Assembly: GCA_030591405.1 (NCBI GenBank)
Contig: JAUVBC010000115.1
Span: forward strand, 1 to 6,969
DNA: 6,969 nt
Source of the DNA: Candidatus Zixiibacteriota bacterium
Lineage (GTDB): Bacteria; Zixibacteria; MSB-5A5; GN15; PGXB01
Direction: 5' to 3'
The notes under the pieces were generated by a model. That model was not told the origin of the DNA. It worked only from the letters and a program-made list of their open reading frames with translations, and made no database searches. The translations under genes and the position numbers were made by a program. Below are positions 1 to 6,838 of the stretch, piece by piece. Each line of letters starts with the position of its first letter. Position 1 is the first letter of the stretch.

Positions 1-697
1 GAGCCAGATTAATAATACGAGATGACTCGGCCTGCTCTATTTTTTTAAGAGCCTGATCAATTTTATATTCAAGAGCTTGTAGTTTCTTAATTGTACTTGC
101 ATTAACAGCCTTAGCCTTATCAAGTTTCGTCATCTCTTTATCAAGCCAGCTCAAAGTATCTACCGAATCTTGTGGAGTCATCCTGGTTATTTGATCAGCT
201 CCATCATTGTTGCCGTCAGATGGCGAACCTTTGTCCATTTGACCCTGTTTTTTCTCTTCCGCTTCCATCTCTGGAGTATAATCCAGAAAAGCGAGACCAT
301 CCATTATAGCGGAAGTATCAATTGTGAAAGCATCCGATGACTCTTCGACCATATTCTCTATACTCTGCTTATTACTTTCGTCATCATTTTGTTTCTTTAT
401 ATTATCCATAGATAATTTAGTATTATCAGCAGTCTCAGAATGTCCGGAATCCTCAACAGAAACCTCCTCGGACAATTCATGCGACGGAGCATTTAAAAAT
501 TTAACCCCTACGATAGAAATCACAAAAGCTCCCAAAGCGATTGCGGTCGGCAGGATAAACTTTTTATACTTATCCAGAAGGCCCTTCTTATTGATACCTT
601 CTTCTCCATTGCCTTCGCCTTCTTCTTTTAAATCGCCGTCGTCTAATCCGACAATCTCTTCGCTCTTTTTATCTTTATTTTCTTTGTCTTTAGCCAT
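1..697 (-). CDS. Single-pass membrane protein with periplasmic coiled coil, probably MotE-like (partial, C-terminus cut by window edge)
   Basis: The first 232 residues are present and the reading frame runs open off the left edge. Residues 1-46 are very charged (MAKDKENKDKKSEE and a Glu/Gly-rich stretch) with a Lys cluster just before one hydrophobic segment at about 47-68, which predicts a cytoplasmic N-terminus and a periplasmic remainder. Residues 70-175 are polar, acidic and low in complexity, probably a disordered linker. Residues 179-228 show heptad-like spacing (LDKEMTKLDKAK, IKKLQALEYKIDQALKKIEQAE), ending in SSRIINLA. That layout, with a coiled coil running into an RxxxLAKxY-like segment, is what I know from MotE and MgtE N-domain-like proteins, in which MotE chaperones the flagellar stator protein MotC. 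The diagnostic C-terminal domain lies outside the window, so the family is inferred. The chosen ATG at 697 has no properly spaced Shine-Dalgarno site. It follows mtaB by 210 bases and probably has its own promoter. Confidence 0.6.
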   Translation of the reverse strand, partial: MAKDKENKDKKSEEIVGLDDGDLKEEGEGNGEEGINKKGLLDKYKKFILPTAIALGAFVISIVGVKFLNAPSHELSEEVSVEDSGHSETADNTKLSMDNIKKQNDDESNKQSIENMVEESSDAFTIDTSAIMDGLAFLDYTPEMEAEEKKQGQMDKGSPSDGNNDGADQITRMTPQDSVDTLSWLDKEMTKLDKAKAVNASTIKKLQALEYKIDQALKKIEQAESSRIINLA

Positions 698-708
698 TCT
701 TCAGCCAT
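687..708 (-). repeat. 11-bp near-perfect tandem duplication across the start codon of the MotE-like gene
   Basis: On the minus strand, positions 708-698 read ATGGCTGAAGA and positions 697-687 read ATGGCTAAAGA, adjacent copies with one mismatch. Because 11 is not a multiple of three, the upstream ATG at 708 is out of frame with the long ORF and opens a 21-codon frame (MAEEWLKTKK...) that stops at 645-643. The second copy starts the 232-residue frame. The duplication therefore creates a short upstream frame overlapping the real start. Confidence 0.8.
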
Positions 709-907
709 TTTTATTTACAATAAATTTATTTCACCAATGGACTGTAAAGCATGGCGTGTGCCAAGGTTCAGCAAAAGACACTTAACCGACCACACGACAG
801 CATCTTACTGAGTCTATTTGATACTTAACGGAAAGTCAGAGGAGATTAAAAGATGAAAAGTTTTCCTGTCTTACAGGTCAAAATATTCAGGATTTAGAAA
901 TTAGGAA

Positions 908-2212
908 TCAGATTGTGCCGATCAGATATTTATCTTTTGCGGCGGTTGCATTGAGTTTGAGAATTTCGCGCCCGCCCCCAAGATTTTCAGGAAGGAGAAT
1001 TTTAAGATAATTATCGGTTATTCCCCAATACTGCTTTTTATTTTGATTGGTTTTGGACTCGGCTACAGCATACACGGTTTGTGTAATTTCTTTTGCCAAT
1101 GCCGCTTTATAATTTATATCCGATATTTCTCGAAGAATTTTGCTGCGTTCTTTAATGAATTTGGGGGCAACTTTGTCCGGCATCTCTGAAGACTCGGTTC
1201 CGGGACGATCCGAGTATGAAAAGACATGAAGGTAGTCTATCAAACCTGATTTTGCAACCCTGACCGATTCTTCAAAATCGATGTCGCTTTCTCCCGGAAA
1301 ACCGACTATTATATCGGCTCCAACTACCATACCATCAATTTTATCTTTAATAAAACACAAATTGTCCAGGTAGTTTTTGGATGAATATGGACGGTGCATT
1401 ATTCTCAGAACGCGATCGGAGCCTGATTGTAGCGGGATATGCAGATGCCGACAGATTCTGTGTCCCCCCTTTTTGATTATCTCTATCAGGTCAGGATTGA
1501 CTTCCTGTGGTTCAATCGATGACAGCCTCAAGCGGGAAACATTGCTATTATCCAAAATATACGGTACTAACTCAGCAATCGATTTTACTCCCGCCCAGCT
1601 GTACTGTCCGATATGAACCCCGGTAAGCACTACTTCATGATATCCGCTCTTAGACAATAAATTAATTTCATCAACTATTTCCGATGCCGGACGATTGATC
1701 AATTTTCCCCGAACATGAGGGATTATACAATAGGCACACTTTTGATTACAGCCATCGCTTATTTTTACCCAGGCCCGACTGTGTTGATAAAAGTCAGACA
1801 CAGACTGTGGTTCCGCCAAAACCGGTTTATTTTTAAATAGAAAGGGGAATTTATTATTGAGTATTTTTGCAATATTATCTTTTCCGCTGTTACCAACAAC
1901 CAAATCTACGCCATTTAACTGTGCTATTTTTTCCGATTCCGAATCAACATAACAGCCAATAACGACCACAACCGCCCCATTTTCTCGCTTGGTTGCCCGG
2001 GATATGCTGTTCCGGCAGGAGGCATCAGCGCGGCCGGTCACGGTGCAGGTATTAATTAAATAAAGATCAGCCTCTTGATTGTAATCGACCCGATCCAGCC
2101 CCTGGACAGTAAGCTGAGTGGCCATTTTTTCAGATTCATACTGATTTAGCCGACATCCGATGGTCTCAATGGCAAAACGCTTTGCCCTTGTCTGTTCTTT
2201 CTCTTCTATCAT
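908..2212 (-). CDS. mtaB: tRNA (N6-L-threonylcarbamoyladenosine-37-C2)-methylthiotransferase MtaB
   Basis: This is a complete 434-residue radical SAM methylthiotransferase, the usual length for MtaB. It adds a methylthio group to C2 of t6A at position 37 of tRNAs reading ANN codons, giving ms2t6A. The N-terminal UPF0004 domain carries the three cysteines for the auxiliary [4Fe-4S] cluster: Cys20 in TIGCRLNQYES, Cys56 in NTCTVT and Cys87 in VIGCYVDS. The radical SAM cluster motif is CNQKCAYCIIP, Cys155, Cys159 and Cys162. The C-terminal 60 or so residues fit a TRAM RNA-binding domain, though it is weakly conserved by eye. The GCRxNQYE form of the first motif favours MtaB over MiaB or RimO. The ATG at 2212 has no Shine-Dalgarno site. 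It lies 91 bases after rpsA, beyond a strong terminator, so it is probably transcribed separately or by read-through. All cluster cysteines are present, so it should be active. Confidence 0.92.
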   Translation of the reverse strand: MIEEKEQTRAKRFAIETIGCRLNQYESEKMATQLTVQGLDRVDYNQEADLYLINTCTVTGRADASCRNSISRATKRENGAVVVVIGCYVDSESEKIAQLNGVDLVVGNSGKDNIAKILNNKFPFLFKNKPVLAEPQSVSDFYQHSRAWVKISDGCNQKCAYCIIPHVRGKLINRPASEIVDEINLLSKSGYHEVVLTGVHIGQYSWAGVKSIAELVPYILDNSNVSRLRLSSIEPQEVNPDLIEIIKKGGHRICRHLHIPLQSGSDRVLRIMHRPYSSKNYLDNLCFIKDKIDGMVVGADIIVGFPGESDIDFEESVRVAKSGLIDYLHVFSYSDRPGTESSEMPDKVAPKFIKERSKILREISDINYKAALAKEITQTVYAVAESKTNQNKKQYWGITDNYLKILLPENLGGGREILKLNATAAKDKYLIGTI

Positions 2213-2219
2213 AATTATT

Positions 2220-2225
2220 AATATA
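2220..2225 (-). promoter_or_regulatory. Candidate -10 element for mtaB, spaced for a leaderless mRNA
   Basis: Minus-strand TATATT (2225-2220) is followed by exactly seven bases and then the mtaB ATG at 2212. With a usual start point about seven bases after the -10 hexamer, the transcript would begin at the ATG itself, which fits the absence of a Shine-Dalgarno site. There is no convincing -35 hexamer, because that region falls in the T-tract of the rpsA terminator, so the call is weak. Confidence 0.3.
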
Positions 2226-2236
2226 CGGGAGAACAG

Positions 2237-2272
2237 AAAAAAATAAAGCGGTGATTATCTCACCGCTTTATT
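2237..2272 (-). terminator. Intrinsic terminator after rpsA
   Basis: A perfect 13-bp inverted repeat (2242-2254 with 2260-2272, plus strand AATAAAGCGGTGA and its complement) encloses a five-base loop. Read on the minus strand the hairpin runs straight into a tract of seven T (2243-2237, its first two bases also being the end of the stem). It begins 32 bases after the rpsA stop codon. The plus strand lacks a T-tract after the stem, so it acts in the rpsA direction only. Confidence 0.9.
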
Positions 2273-2303
2273 ATTCTGCTATCTATTGAAATAAGCCAAT
2301 CCG

Positions 2304-4484
2304 TTATTCCGTTTCAGGATTATCTTTTGGCTTCTCTTCTTCAACATTAGTCTCTTCCGCAGGAGTCTCTTCCGCAGGAGTCTCCTCAACCGGTTTGGTT
2401 TCAATCGGCTCGGTAGATTCTGCATCGGGAGTCGGTATTTCAGCCGTTTCTGCTGAAGCTGTTTCCGGAGTTTCAGAAACTGGCTTCACAGATTCGGGAA
2501 CTGCCACTTTTGGTTTTTCCTTAGCAACGGAATCACCAAGAGAAGTTGTCCGGGTCGGATGTGATGCGATAAACTCATCCAATTCGGTCTGTTCCCGTTT
2601 TTTATAATAGGCCTGTACCGATAAAACCACTTTATGCGCCTGACGATCCAGCTCGATCACCTGAAGCGGGATTTGTTCACCTTCAGAAAAAGCCTGGCCG
2701 GGACTGTCCAGATCAGGTTTTCCCATTTGGGTGGTTGGTACAAATCCTTCTACTTCTTCATCAAGTTCAACCATAACACCACGATCCAAAACGCGGGAAA
2801 TCGTTCCCAAACATTCTGAGCCGGGTGAGTATTTCTTGGCAATATTCGGCCAGGGATCATCCTGAAGCTGTTTTAGACCAAGTGAAATACGACGGTTTTC
2901 ATGATCAATTCGGAGGATTTTGATTTCGATACTGTCGCCCTTCTTCATTAATTCTGACGGATGCTGAACCCTCTTTGTCCATGACATATCAGAAATATGA
3001 ACAAGACCATCAATACCCTCTTCAAGTTCAACAAATGAACCAAAAGCAGTCAGATTACGAACCTTCCCATTAACGACCTTATTAAGCGGATATTTATCTT
3101 CAATAATTTCCCAGGGATCCGGTTCCATCTGCTTGATACCGAGAGAGATTTTTTCATTTTCTCTATCTACCGAGAGCACAACCGCATCAATCGTATCGTT
3201 AACATTCATGATCTTCGATGGATGCTTGATATGTTGTGTCCAGGACATTTCAGAGATATGAATCAAACCTTCAACACCTTTTTCCAACTCAATAAAGGCA
3301 CCATAATCGGTTATCGAAACAACCTTTCCGGGCACTTTCTTACCAATGGGATATTTCTCTTCAATATTTTCCCAGGGATAAGGTGTCAATTGTTTTAAAC
3401 CAAGAGAGATTCTCGATGTTTTCTCATCAAAATCCAGGATCTTGATCTTTATTGATTCGCCAAGAGTCACTACCTCACTGGGATGTTTGATCCTTCCCCA
3501 TGAAATATCAGTGATATGGAGAAGTCCATCCACTCCGGCCAAATCAATAAAGACACCAAAATCGGTAATATTTTTGACAATACCTTCCCGGACCTGCCCA
3601 ACGGCAATCTCCTTGAGAAGATATGAGCGTTTCTCTTCGCGTTCATCTTCCAAAACAACGCGACGGGAAACAACAATATTTCTCCGATTTCTGTTCAGTT
3701 TGATTATCTTGAATTGCATTTTCGTGTTGATAAGGGCATCAAAATCAGGAACTTGTCGGAGCGAGATCTGTGATCCAGGTAGAAAGGCATCGACACCATT
3801 GATATCGACAATCATACCACCCTTAATACGACGCGCCAGTTTTCCTTCGATCAACTCGCCGGAATCATGGACATCTTTGATATTATCCCAAACCTTCATG
3901 AAATCAGCTTTGCTCTTGGATAGAATCAACTGTCCATTCTGGTCCTCAATCTGCTCCAGATAAACTTCGATCTCATCGCCAACAGCAATATTGATCGGTT
4001 CCGGAAATTCACCGATTGATATCAATCCTTCAGATTTGAATCCGACATCGACAATAACATCATCTCTGTTAACTCCCAGAACCCTGCCTGCTACGATCTG
4101 ACCTTCTTTAATATCTTTGATAGTACTGTCATACATCTCCAGAAGACCTTCATATTCTTCCTGAGTATATATCATACTATCGATATCGGTCAGTTTCATC
4201 GAAGCTACAAATTCCGGCTCAGCTTTCTTCTCATCTGTCCGAATGGCTCGATCAGCCGCCTTCTCCGAGAGTCGCTTCATTCGATCCGTGACAACCAGTT
4301 CCTGCTTCTTAACTACCTGGGTTGTCGCAACGGCTTGAACTTTCTCATCAACTTTAACCAGTTTTACCTTTTTGGTTTTGGTTTTTTTGCCCTGAGAAGC
4401 TTTTCTCTTGGTCGCTGTGGCGGCTTGTTTAACACCTCCCGTCTTTTCAATTTTTTTCGCAGTGTTTTGTTTGGCTTCAGCCAT
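2304..4484 (-). CDS. rpsA: 30S ribosomal protein S1 with long charged extensions
   Basis: S1 binds mRNA on the 30S subunit and helps initiation on structured or weak-SD messages. The product is 726 residues from ATG 4484, well over the 557 of E. coli S1. Numbered from the alternative ATG at 4493 (three residues more), six S1 OB-fold repeats sit at about 131-194, 213-279, 299-368, 384-455, 471-542 and 556-627. Repeats 3-5 keep the HISxMSW or HITDISW core and the ISLGxKQ end; repeat 6 has the divergent FVPTTQMG. Residues 1-50 are Lys/Ala-rich and about 50-110 form an extra leader segment; residues 650-729 are an acidic Pro/Thr/Glu tail with EETPAEETPAEET. A strong AGGAGG (4501-4496) lies only 2 nt from ATG 4493 but 11 nt from ATG 4484, so I prefer 4484; neither spacing is ideal. 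It lies downstream of cmk and plsC, behind a structured leader, and ends at a strong terminator. Confidence 0.95.
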   Translation of the reverse strand: MAEAKQNTAKKIEKTGGVKQAATATKRKASQGKKTKTKKVKLVKVDEKVQAVATTQVVKKQELVVTDRMKRLSEKAADRAIRTDEKKAEPEFVASMKLTDIDSMIYTQEEYEGLLEMYDSTIKDIKEGQIVAGRVLGVNRDDVIVDVGFKSEGLISIGEFPEPINIAVGDEIEVYLEQIEDQNGQLILSKSKADFMKVWDNIKDVHDSGELIEGKLARRIKGGMIVDINGVDAFLPGSQISLRQVPDFDALINTKMQFKIIKLNRNRRNIVVSRRVVLEDEREEKRSYLLKEIAVGQVREGIVKNITDFGVFIDLAGVDGLLHITDISWGRIKHPSEVVTLGESIKIKILDFDEKTSRISLGLKQLTPYPWENIEEKYPIGKKVPGKVVSITDYGAFIELEKGVEGLIHISEMSWTQHIKHPSKIMNVNDTIDAVVLSVDRENEKISLGIKQMEPDPWEIIEDKYPLNKVVNGKVRNLTAFGSFVELEEGIDGLVHISDMSWTKRVQHPSELMKKGDSIEIKILRIDHENRRISLGLKQLQDDPWPNIAKKYSPGSECLGTISRVLDRGVMVELDEEVEGFVPTTQMGKPDLDSPGQAFSEGEQIPLQVIELDRQAHKVVLSVQAYYKKREQTELDEFIASHPTRTTSLGDSVAKEKPKVAVPESVKPVSETPETASAETAEIPTPDAESTEPIETKPVEETPAEETPAEETNVEEEKPKDNPETE
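2351..2380 (-). repeat. Two perfect tandem copies of a 15-bp unit in the rpsA tail
   Basis: Plus-strand TCTCTTCCGCAGGAG occurs twice in direct succession (2351-2365 and 2366-2380). It is in frame and encodes the PAEET pentapeptide repeat in the acidic C-terminal tail of S1. Identity at the nucleotide level, including third codon positions, suggests recent duplication by slippage rather than old sequence conservation. Confidence 0.9.
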
Positions 4485-4495
4485 TTTAATCATTT

Positions 4496-4609
4496 CCTCC
4501 TAAAACGTATATTTATCCCGAAACGGAAAACCGTTTCAGTGGGACATTCAAAATAAAATCGGTTATTTTAATATCGACCCGAATTGAAATACTTAAACGA
4601 AATTCCGGG
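4496..4609 (-). promoter_or_regulatory. Structured 5' leader of rpsA with three inverted repeats and Shine-Dalgarno site
   Basis: The plsC-rpsA gap contains three possible stem-loops. In transcript order: 4609-4601 with 4585-4578 (8 bp with one bulged base, 15-nt loop), 4569-4563 with 4556-4550 (7 bp, all A-U), and 4543-4517 (GGG/CCC plus a perfect GAAACGG/CCGTTTC stem with a 3-nt bulge and 4-nt loop). None is followed by a T-tract, so they do not look like terminators. AGGAGG follows at 4501-4496. In gammaproteobacteria S1 represses its own synthesis through a multi-hairpin rpsA leader; a similar role here is only inferred from position and shape. A TATTAA-like -10 may lie in this interval but I could not settle a promoter. 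Confidence 0.45.
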
Positions 4610-4614
4610 TGCTA

Positions 4615-5238
4615 TTAATTAACCCTCCCATCAAATTCTGCTTTTAAATCTTTAATTCGATTCATTATCTCATCGGCTAATTCACGATAGCCATTTTTAT
4701 CATCACTGTAATTTTTTATTTTATCAACCGTAACAGGTGAACCTATAAACAGATTGAGTTTCTCTTTCCCAAAAAAGCATGCCGATAATTTATCGGTCCC
4801 GCTCACATATACCGGTACCACTGGAGTTTTTGCTGTCTGCGCAATAATACCAATTCCGGGACGCGCCGGAAGAAACTTTCCTTCTTTTCCTCTGGTTCCC
4901 TCAGGAAACATTATGATCGGCTCGCCCGATTGCAAAATTTCAATTGCTGTGTCTATTACCTTTTTATCAAAACCGGTTCTATTTACCGGATGAGTGTTAA
5001 GACGTTTGAGGATCTTTGCAAAAAACCAATTGTTGAATAATTCTTTTTTGGCGAGGAAATGAATCTCTCTTTTGACGGCAGAACCGACAAACTGGGGATC
5101 AGCCAGAGAAATATGATTACTAGCCAATAAAAAGGCGCCTGAGCTGGGAATATTTTCTTTATGGTGCACTTTCATCCTAAAAATCAATCTGGCCGCAATC
5201 CAACTTATTATCCATCCAATTAAATAGAGGGGCTTCAT
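4615..5238 (-). CDS. plsC: 1-acyl-sn-glycerol-3-phosphate acyltransferase
   Basis: This 207-residue protein transfers an acyl group to the sn-2 position of lysophosphatidic acid to give phosphatidic acid, at the cytoplasmic face of the membrane. The acyltransferase motifs are in order: the catalytic HX4D at His42-Asp47 in SNHISLADP, an Arg87-containing stretch (HPVNRTG) for motif II, FPEGTRG at 111-117 for glycerol-phosphate binding, and VVPVYVSGT at 140-148 for motif IV. Residues 4-20 are hydrophobic and probably anchor it to the membrane. The length is normal for short bacterial PlsC. Its ATG overlaps the cmk stop codon as ATGA and no Shine-Dalgarno site is visible, which suggests translation coupled to cmk. 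Distinguishing PlsC from other small lipid acyltransferases of the same fold is not certain from motifs alone. Confidence 0.88.
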   Translation of the reverse strand: MKPLYLIGWIISWIAARLIFRMKVHHKENIPSSGAFLLASNHISLADPQFVGSAVKREIHFLAKKELFNNWFFAKILKRLNTHPVNRTGFDKKVIDTAIEILQSGEPIIMFPEGTRGKEGKFLPARPGIGIIAQTAKTPVVPVYVSGTDKLSACFFGKEKLNLFIGSPVTVDKIKNYSDDKNGYRELADEIMNRIKDLKAEFDGRVN

Positions 5239-5939
5239 GCATTCAGTATTCGAGCCTTAATCAGCCTGATTATCCTTTCCACCTGCGCTTCAATAGTAAG
5301 TGATGTCGTATCAATAACAACTGCGTCAGCCGTTTTCGTCAGAGGAGAATTTTCCCGTTTGCTGTCTCTTTTATCACGATCATATATCTCTCTCTTTAGC
5401 TCCTCAAAGGTCGTGCTTATTCCTTTACGAGCCAATTCCAACAGTCGCCTCCGCGCTCGTTCTTCGATAGAGGCATCAAGGTAAATCTTCAAATCGGCGT
5501 TGGGAAAAACGACTGAAGTGGTATCACGGCCCTCGGCCACAACAGATCCATTTTTGGCCATTTCTCTTTGCCGTTTTACCAAAGCTTTTCTGACTCCGGC
5601 ATGAACCGATACCGGCGAGACCGCCTTGGTAACCTCCGGCGTCCGGATTTCATCGGTCATCTCTTTGCCAAACAAAAACACGCGGTTTATTTCACCATCC
5701 ATTTCAAAACTAATTTCCACCTGGCGGGAAATCATCTCCAGAGACTTGCCATCATCAACCGATAATCCCTTTTTTAACGCCACCCAAGCAACCACCCGAT
5801 ACATCGCTCCGGTATCAAGAAAGGTATAACCAATCTTTGAAGCCAATAATCTGGCTGTGGTCGATTTCCCCGAACCGGCCGGCCCATCAATAGCAATTAT
5901 TTTCCCGGCCAATCCTGACAATTTGTAATTCATCGACAT
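5235..5939 (-). CDS. cmk: (d)CMP kinase
   Basis: This 234-residue kinase (from ATG 5939) phosphorylates CMP and dCMP to the diphosphates with ATP, serving nucleotide recycling. The P-loop GPAGSGKST is at residues 19-27, FLDTGAMYR at 40-48, EGRD at 136-139 (CMP-binding region, here GRDTTSVVFP instead of the common GRDIGTVVFP), and the Arg-rich lid RDKRDSKRENSPL at 188-200. The length is typical. Three starts are possible in frame: TTG 5945, ATG 5939 and ATG 5933; the protein-family start is consistent with either ATG, and none has a Shine-Dalgarno site. A promoter-like element just upstream would put the transcript start near the ATG. It overlaps plsC by four bases and heads the cmk-plsC-rpsA cluster, a conserved arrangement in many bacteria. 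Confidence 0.93.
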   Translation of the reverse strand: MSMNYKLSGLAGKIIAIDGPAGSGKSTTARLLASKIGYTFLDTGAMYRVVAWVALKKGLSVDDGKSLEMISRQVEISFEMDGEINRVFLFGKEMTDEIRTPEVTKAVSPVSVHAGVRKALVKRQREMAKNGSVVAEGRDTTSVVFPNADLKIYLDASIEERARRRLLELARKGISTTFEELKREIYDRDKRDSKRENSPLTKTADAVVIDTTSLTIEAQVERIIRLIKARILNA

Positions 5940-5948
5940 AAGCAAAGT

Positions 5949-5976
5949 ATGATAACCATATCTCAGGAAAAATCAA
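5949..5976 (-). promoter_or_regulatory. Sigma70-like promoter for cmk
   Basis: Minus-strand TTGATT (5976-5971), a 16-bp spacer and TATCAT (5954-5949) match the -35 and -10 consensus at 4 of 6 and 5 of 6 bases. The -10 ends nine bases before ATG 5939, so the predicted transcript would have almost no leader. It lies in the 115-base gap after the solute-binding protein gene, in which I see no terminator, so read-through from upstream is also possible. Confidence 0.5.
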
Positions 5977-6054
5977 CATATTTCTATGCCCTAAAACAGA
6001 TTAATACAATAATTTTTTGGCCGGAATTTTCTTCGATTTGTAGAAATAGGCTGA

Positions 6055-6816
6055 TTATAGAATCGTATTAAACCACTTTTTGTAAATATTATCGTATTCT
6101 CCATTACCTTTTAATATTGTAATGGCCGAATCGATTTTGGAAATAAGCTCGATATCCCCTTTTTTCAAAGCGATACCGTAATATTCTTTGGAGAGAATTT
6201 CACCAACCGTCTTAGCCGTTCCTTTAAGTCTTATATACTCATTGGTTGTCGGCCAATCGTTTAAGATGGCGTCAATCTGTCCGTTTTCCATATCAATAAA
6301 AGCGGCACCGATATTATCAAACGAAAAGACCAATAATCCGGCCAGCGATTTCGCCATTTTTTCGCCGGTTGTTCCGAGTTGAACCCCCACTTTTCTTCCG
6401 CGCAAATCCTCGACAGAAGTAATAATCGTATCGCCGATTGCGACAGCAATCACCTGACCAGCCAGATAATAACTTTCTGAAAAATCAACGATCGCCTGCC
6501 TTTGTTCGGTTATTGTCATCGCCGATATGATACAGTCATATTTTTCGCCTTTAAGTCCGGAAATAATCCCGTCAAAAGGTGTTACTATAAATTCCGGTTT
6601 CCAGCCGTTAATCCGGCAAATCGCCTTCATGATATCAATATCAAACCCCTCCGGCTGACCCGTTTTGGTGTCAACCATCTCAAACGGAGGATAGGTGGCA
6701 TCGGTTCCGACTCTGAGTATCGCATCGGTTTTCCACCCGGGCAGCTTATTGTTGTCACAGGCGAGGGATACAAAAACAATCAAACTCAGTAGTATAAATA
6801 ATAATACTTTTTTCAT
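6055..6816 (-). CDS. Family 3 extracellular solute-binding lipoprotein (amino-acid ABC transporter type)
   Basis: This complete 253-residue protein binds a small solute, probably an amino acid, outside the cytoplasmic membrane and would deliver it to an ABC permease. The N-terminus MKKVLLFILLSLIVFVSLAC is a lipoprotein signal with Cys20 as the likely lipidated residue; the lipobox is slightly atypical because Ser sits at -3. Asp21 follows, which in E. coli marks inner-membrane retention, though this rule may not hold here. The body starts with LRVGTDATYPPFE (34-46). GFDIDIMKAICRIN (57-70) fits the family 3 signature. SAMTITEQR (98-106) supplies the ligand-contacting Arg106, VGVQLGTTGE (143-152) is the second-lobe motif and Asp187 in ILNDW fits the carboxylate that holds the ligand amino group. 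GAGGG with 5-nt spacing supports ATG 6816. No permease or ATPase gene is adjacent, so the partner is elsewhere or absent. The exact ligand cannot be told from sequence. Confidence 0.9.
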   Translation of the reverse strand: MKKVLLFILLSLIVFVSLACDNNKLPGWKTDAILRVGTDATYPPFEMVDTKTGQPEGFDIDIMKAICRINGWKPEFIVTPFDGIISGLKGEKYDCIISAMTITEQRQAIVDFSESYYLAGQVIAVAIGDTIITSVEDLRGRKVGVQLGTTGEKMAKSLAGLLVFSFDNIGAAFIDMENGQIDAILNDWPTTNEYIRLKGTAKTVGEILSKEYYGIALKKGDIELISKIDSAITILKGNGEYDNIYKKWFNTIL

Positions 6817-6838
6817 TTTTCCCTCATATATAAAGATG

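Noticed and set aside
719..730. Perfect 12-bp palindrome AATAAATTTATT before the MotE-like gene
   Set aside because: Made only of A and T in an AT-rich promoter-like region, so expected by chance; no second copy was seen elsewhere in the window.
324..785. Plus-strand open frame of 153 codons, rich in Ser and Leu
   Set aside because: It is the antisense of the charged, Glu/Asp/Lys-rich MotE-like gene; its composition is what antisense reading of such codons gives, and it has no recognisable domain.
865..877. CCTGT/ACAGG hairpin with a 3-nt loop just after the mtaB stop
   Set aside because: Only five base pairs and no clean T-tract on the minus strand; too weak to call a terminator, although it is in the right place.
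853..897. 14-codon plus-strand frame (MKSFPVLQVKIFRI) with GGAG eight bases before its ATG
   Set aside because: The SD match and spacing are good but the frame is too short to distinguish from chance, no promoter is evident, and it lies against the 3' end of mtaB.
2850..3620. Repeated nucleotide stretches at a period of about 260 bases
   Set aside because: These are the homologous S1 domains 3-5 of rpsA (85-87 residues apart), diverged at the nucleotide level, not a mobile or recombination repeat.
3442..3963. Plus-strand open frame of 173 codons inside rpsA
   Set aside because: It is a shadow of the S1 repeats on the other strand, with no start signal and no family resemblance.
5946..6054. 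Possible terminator between the solute-binding protein gene and cmk
   Set aside because: I found only the short GGCC palindrome and weak ATTT/AAAT pairings, with no stem followed by a T-tract on the minus strand.
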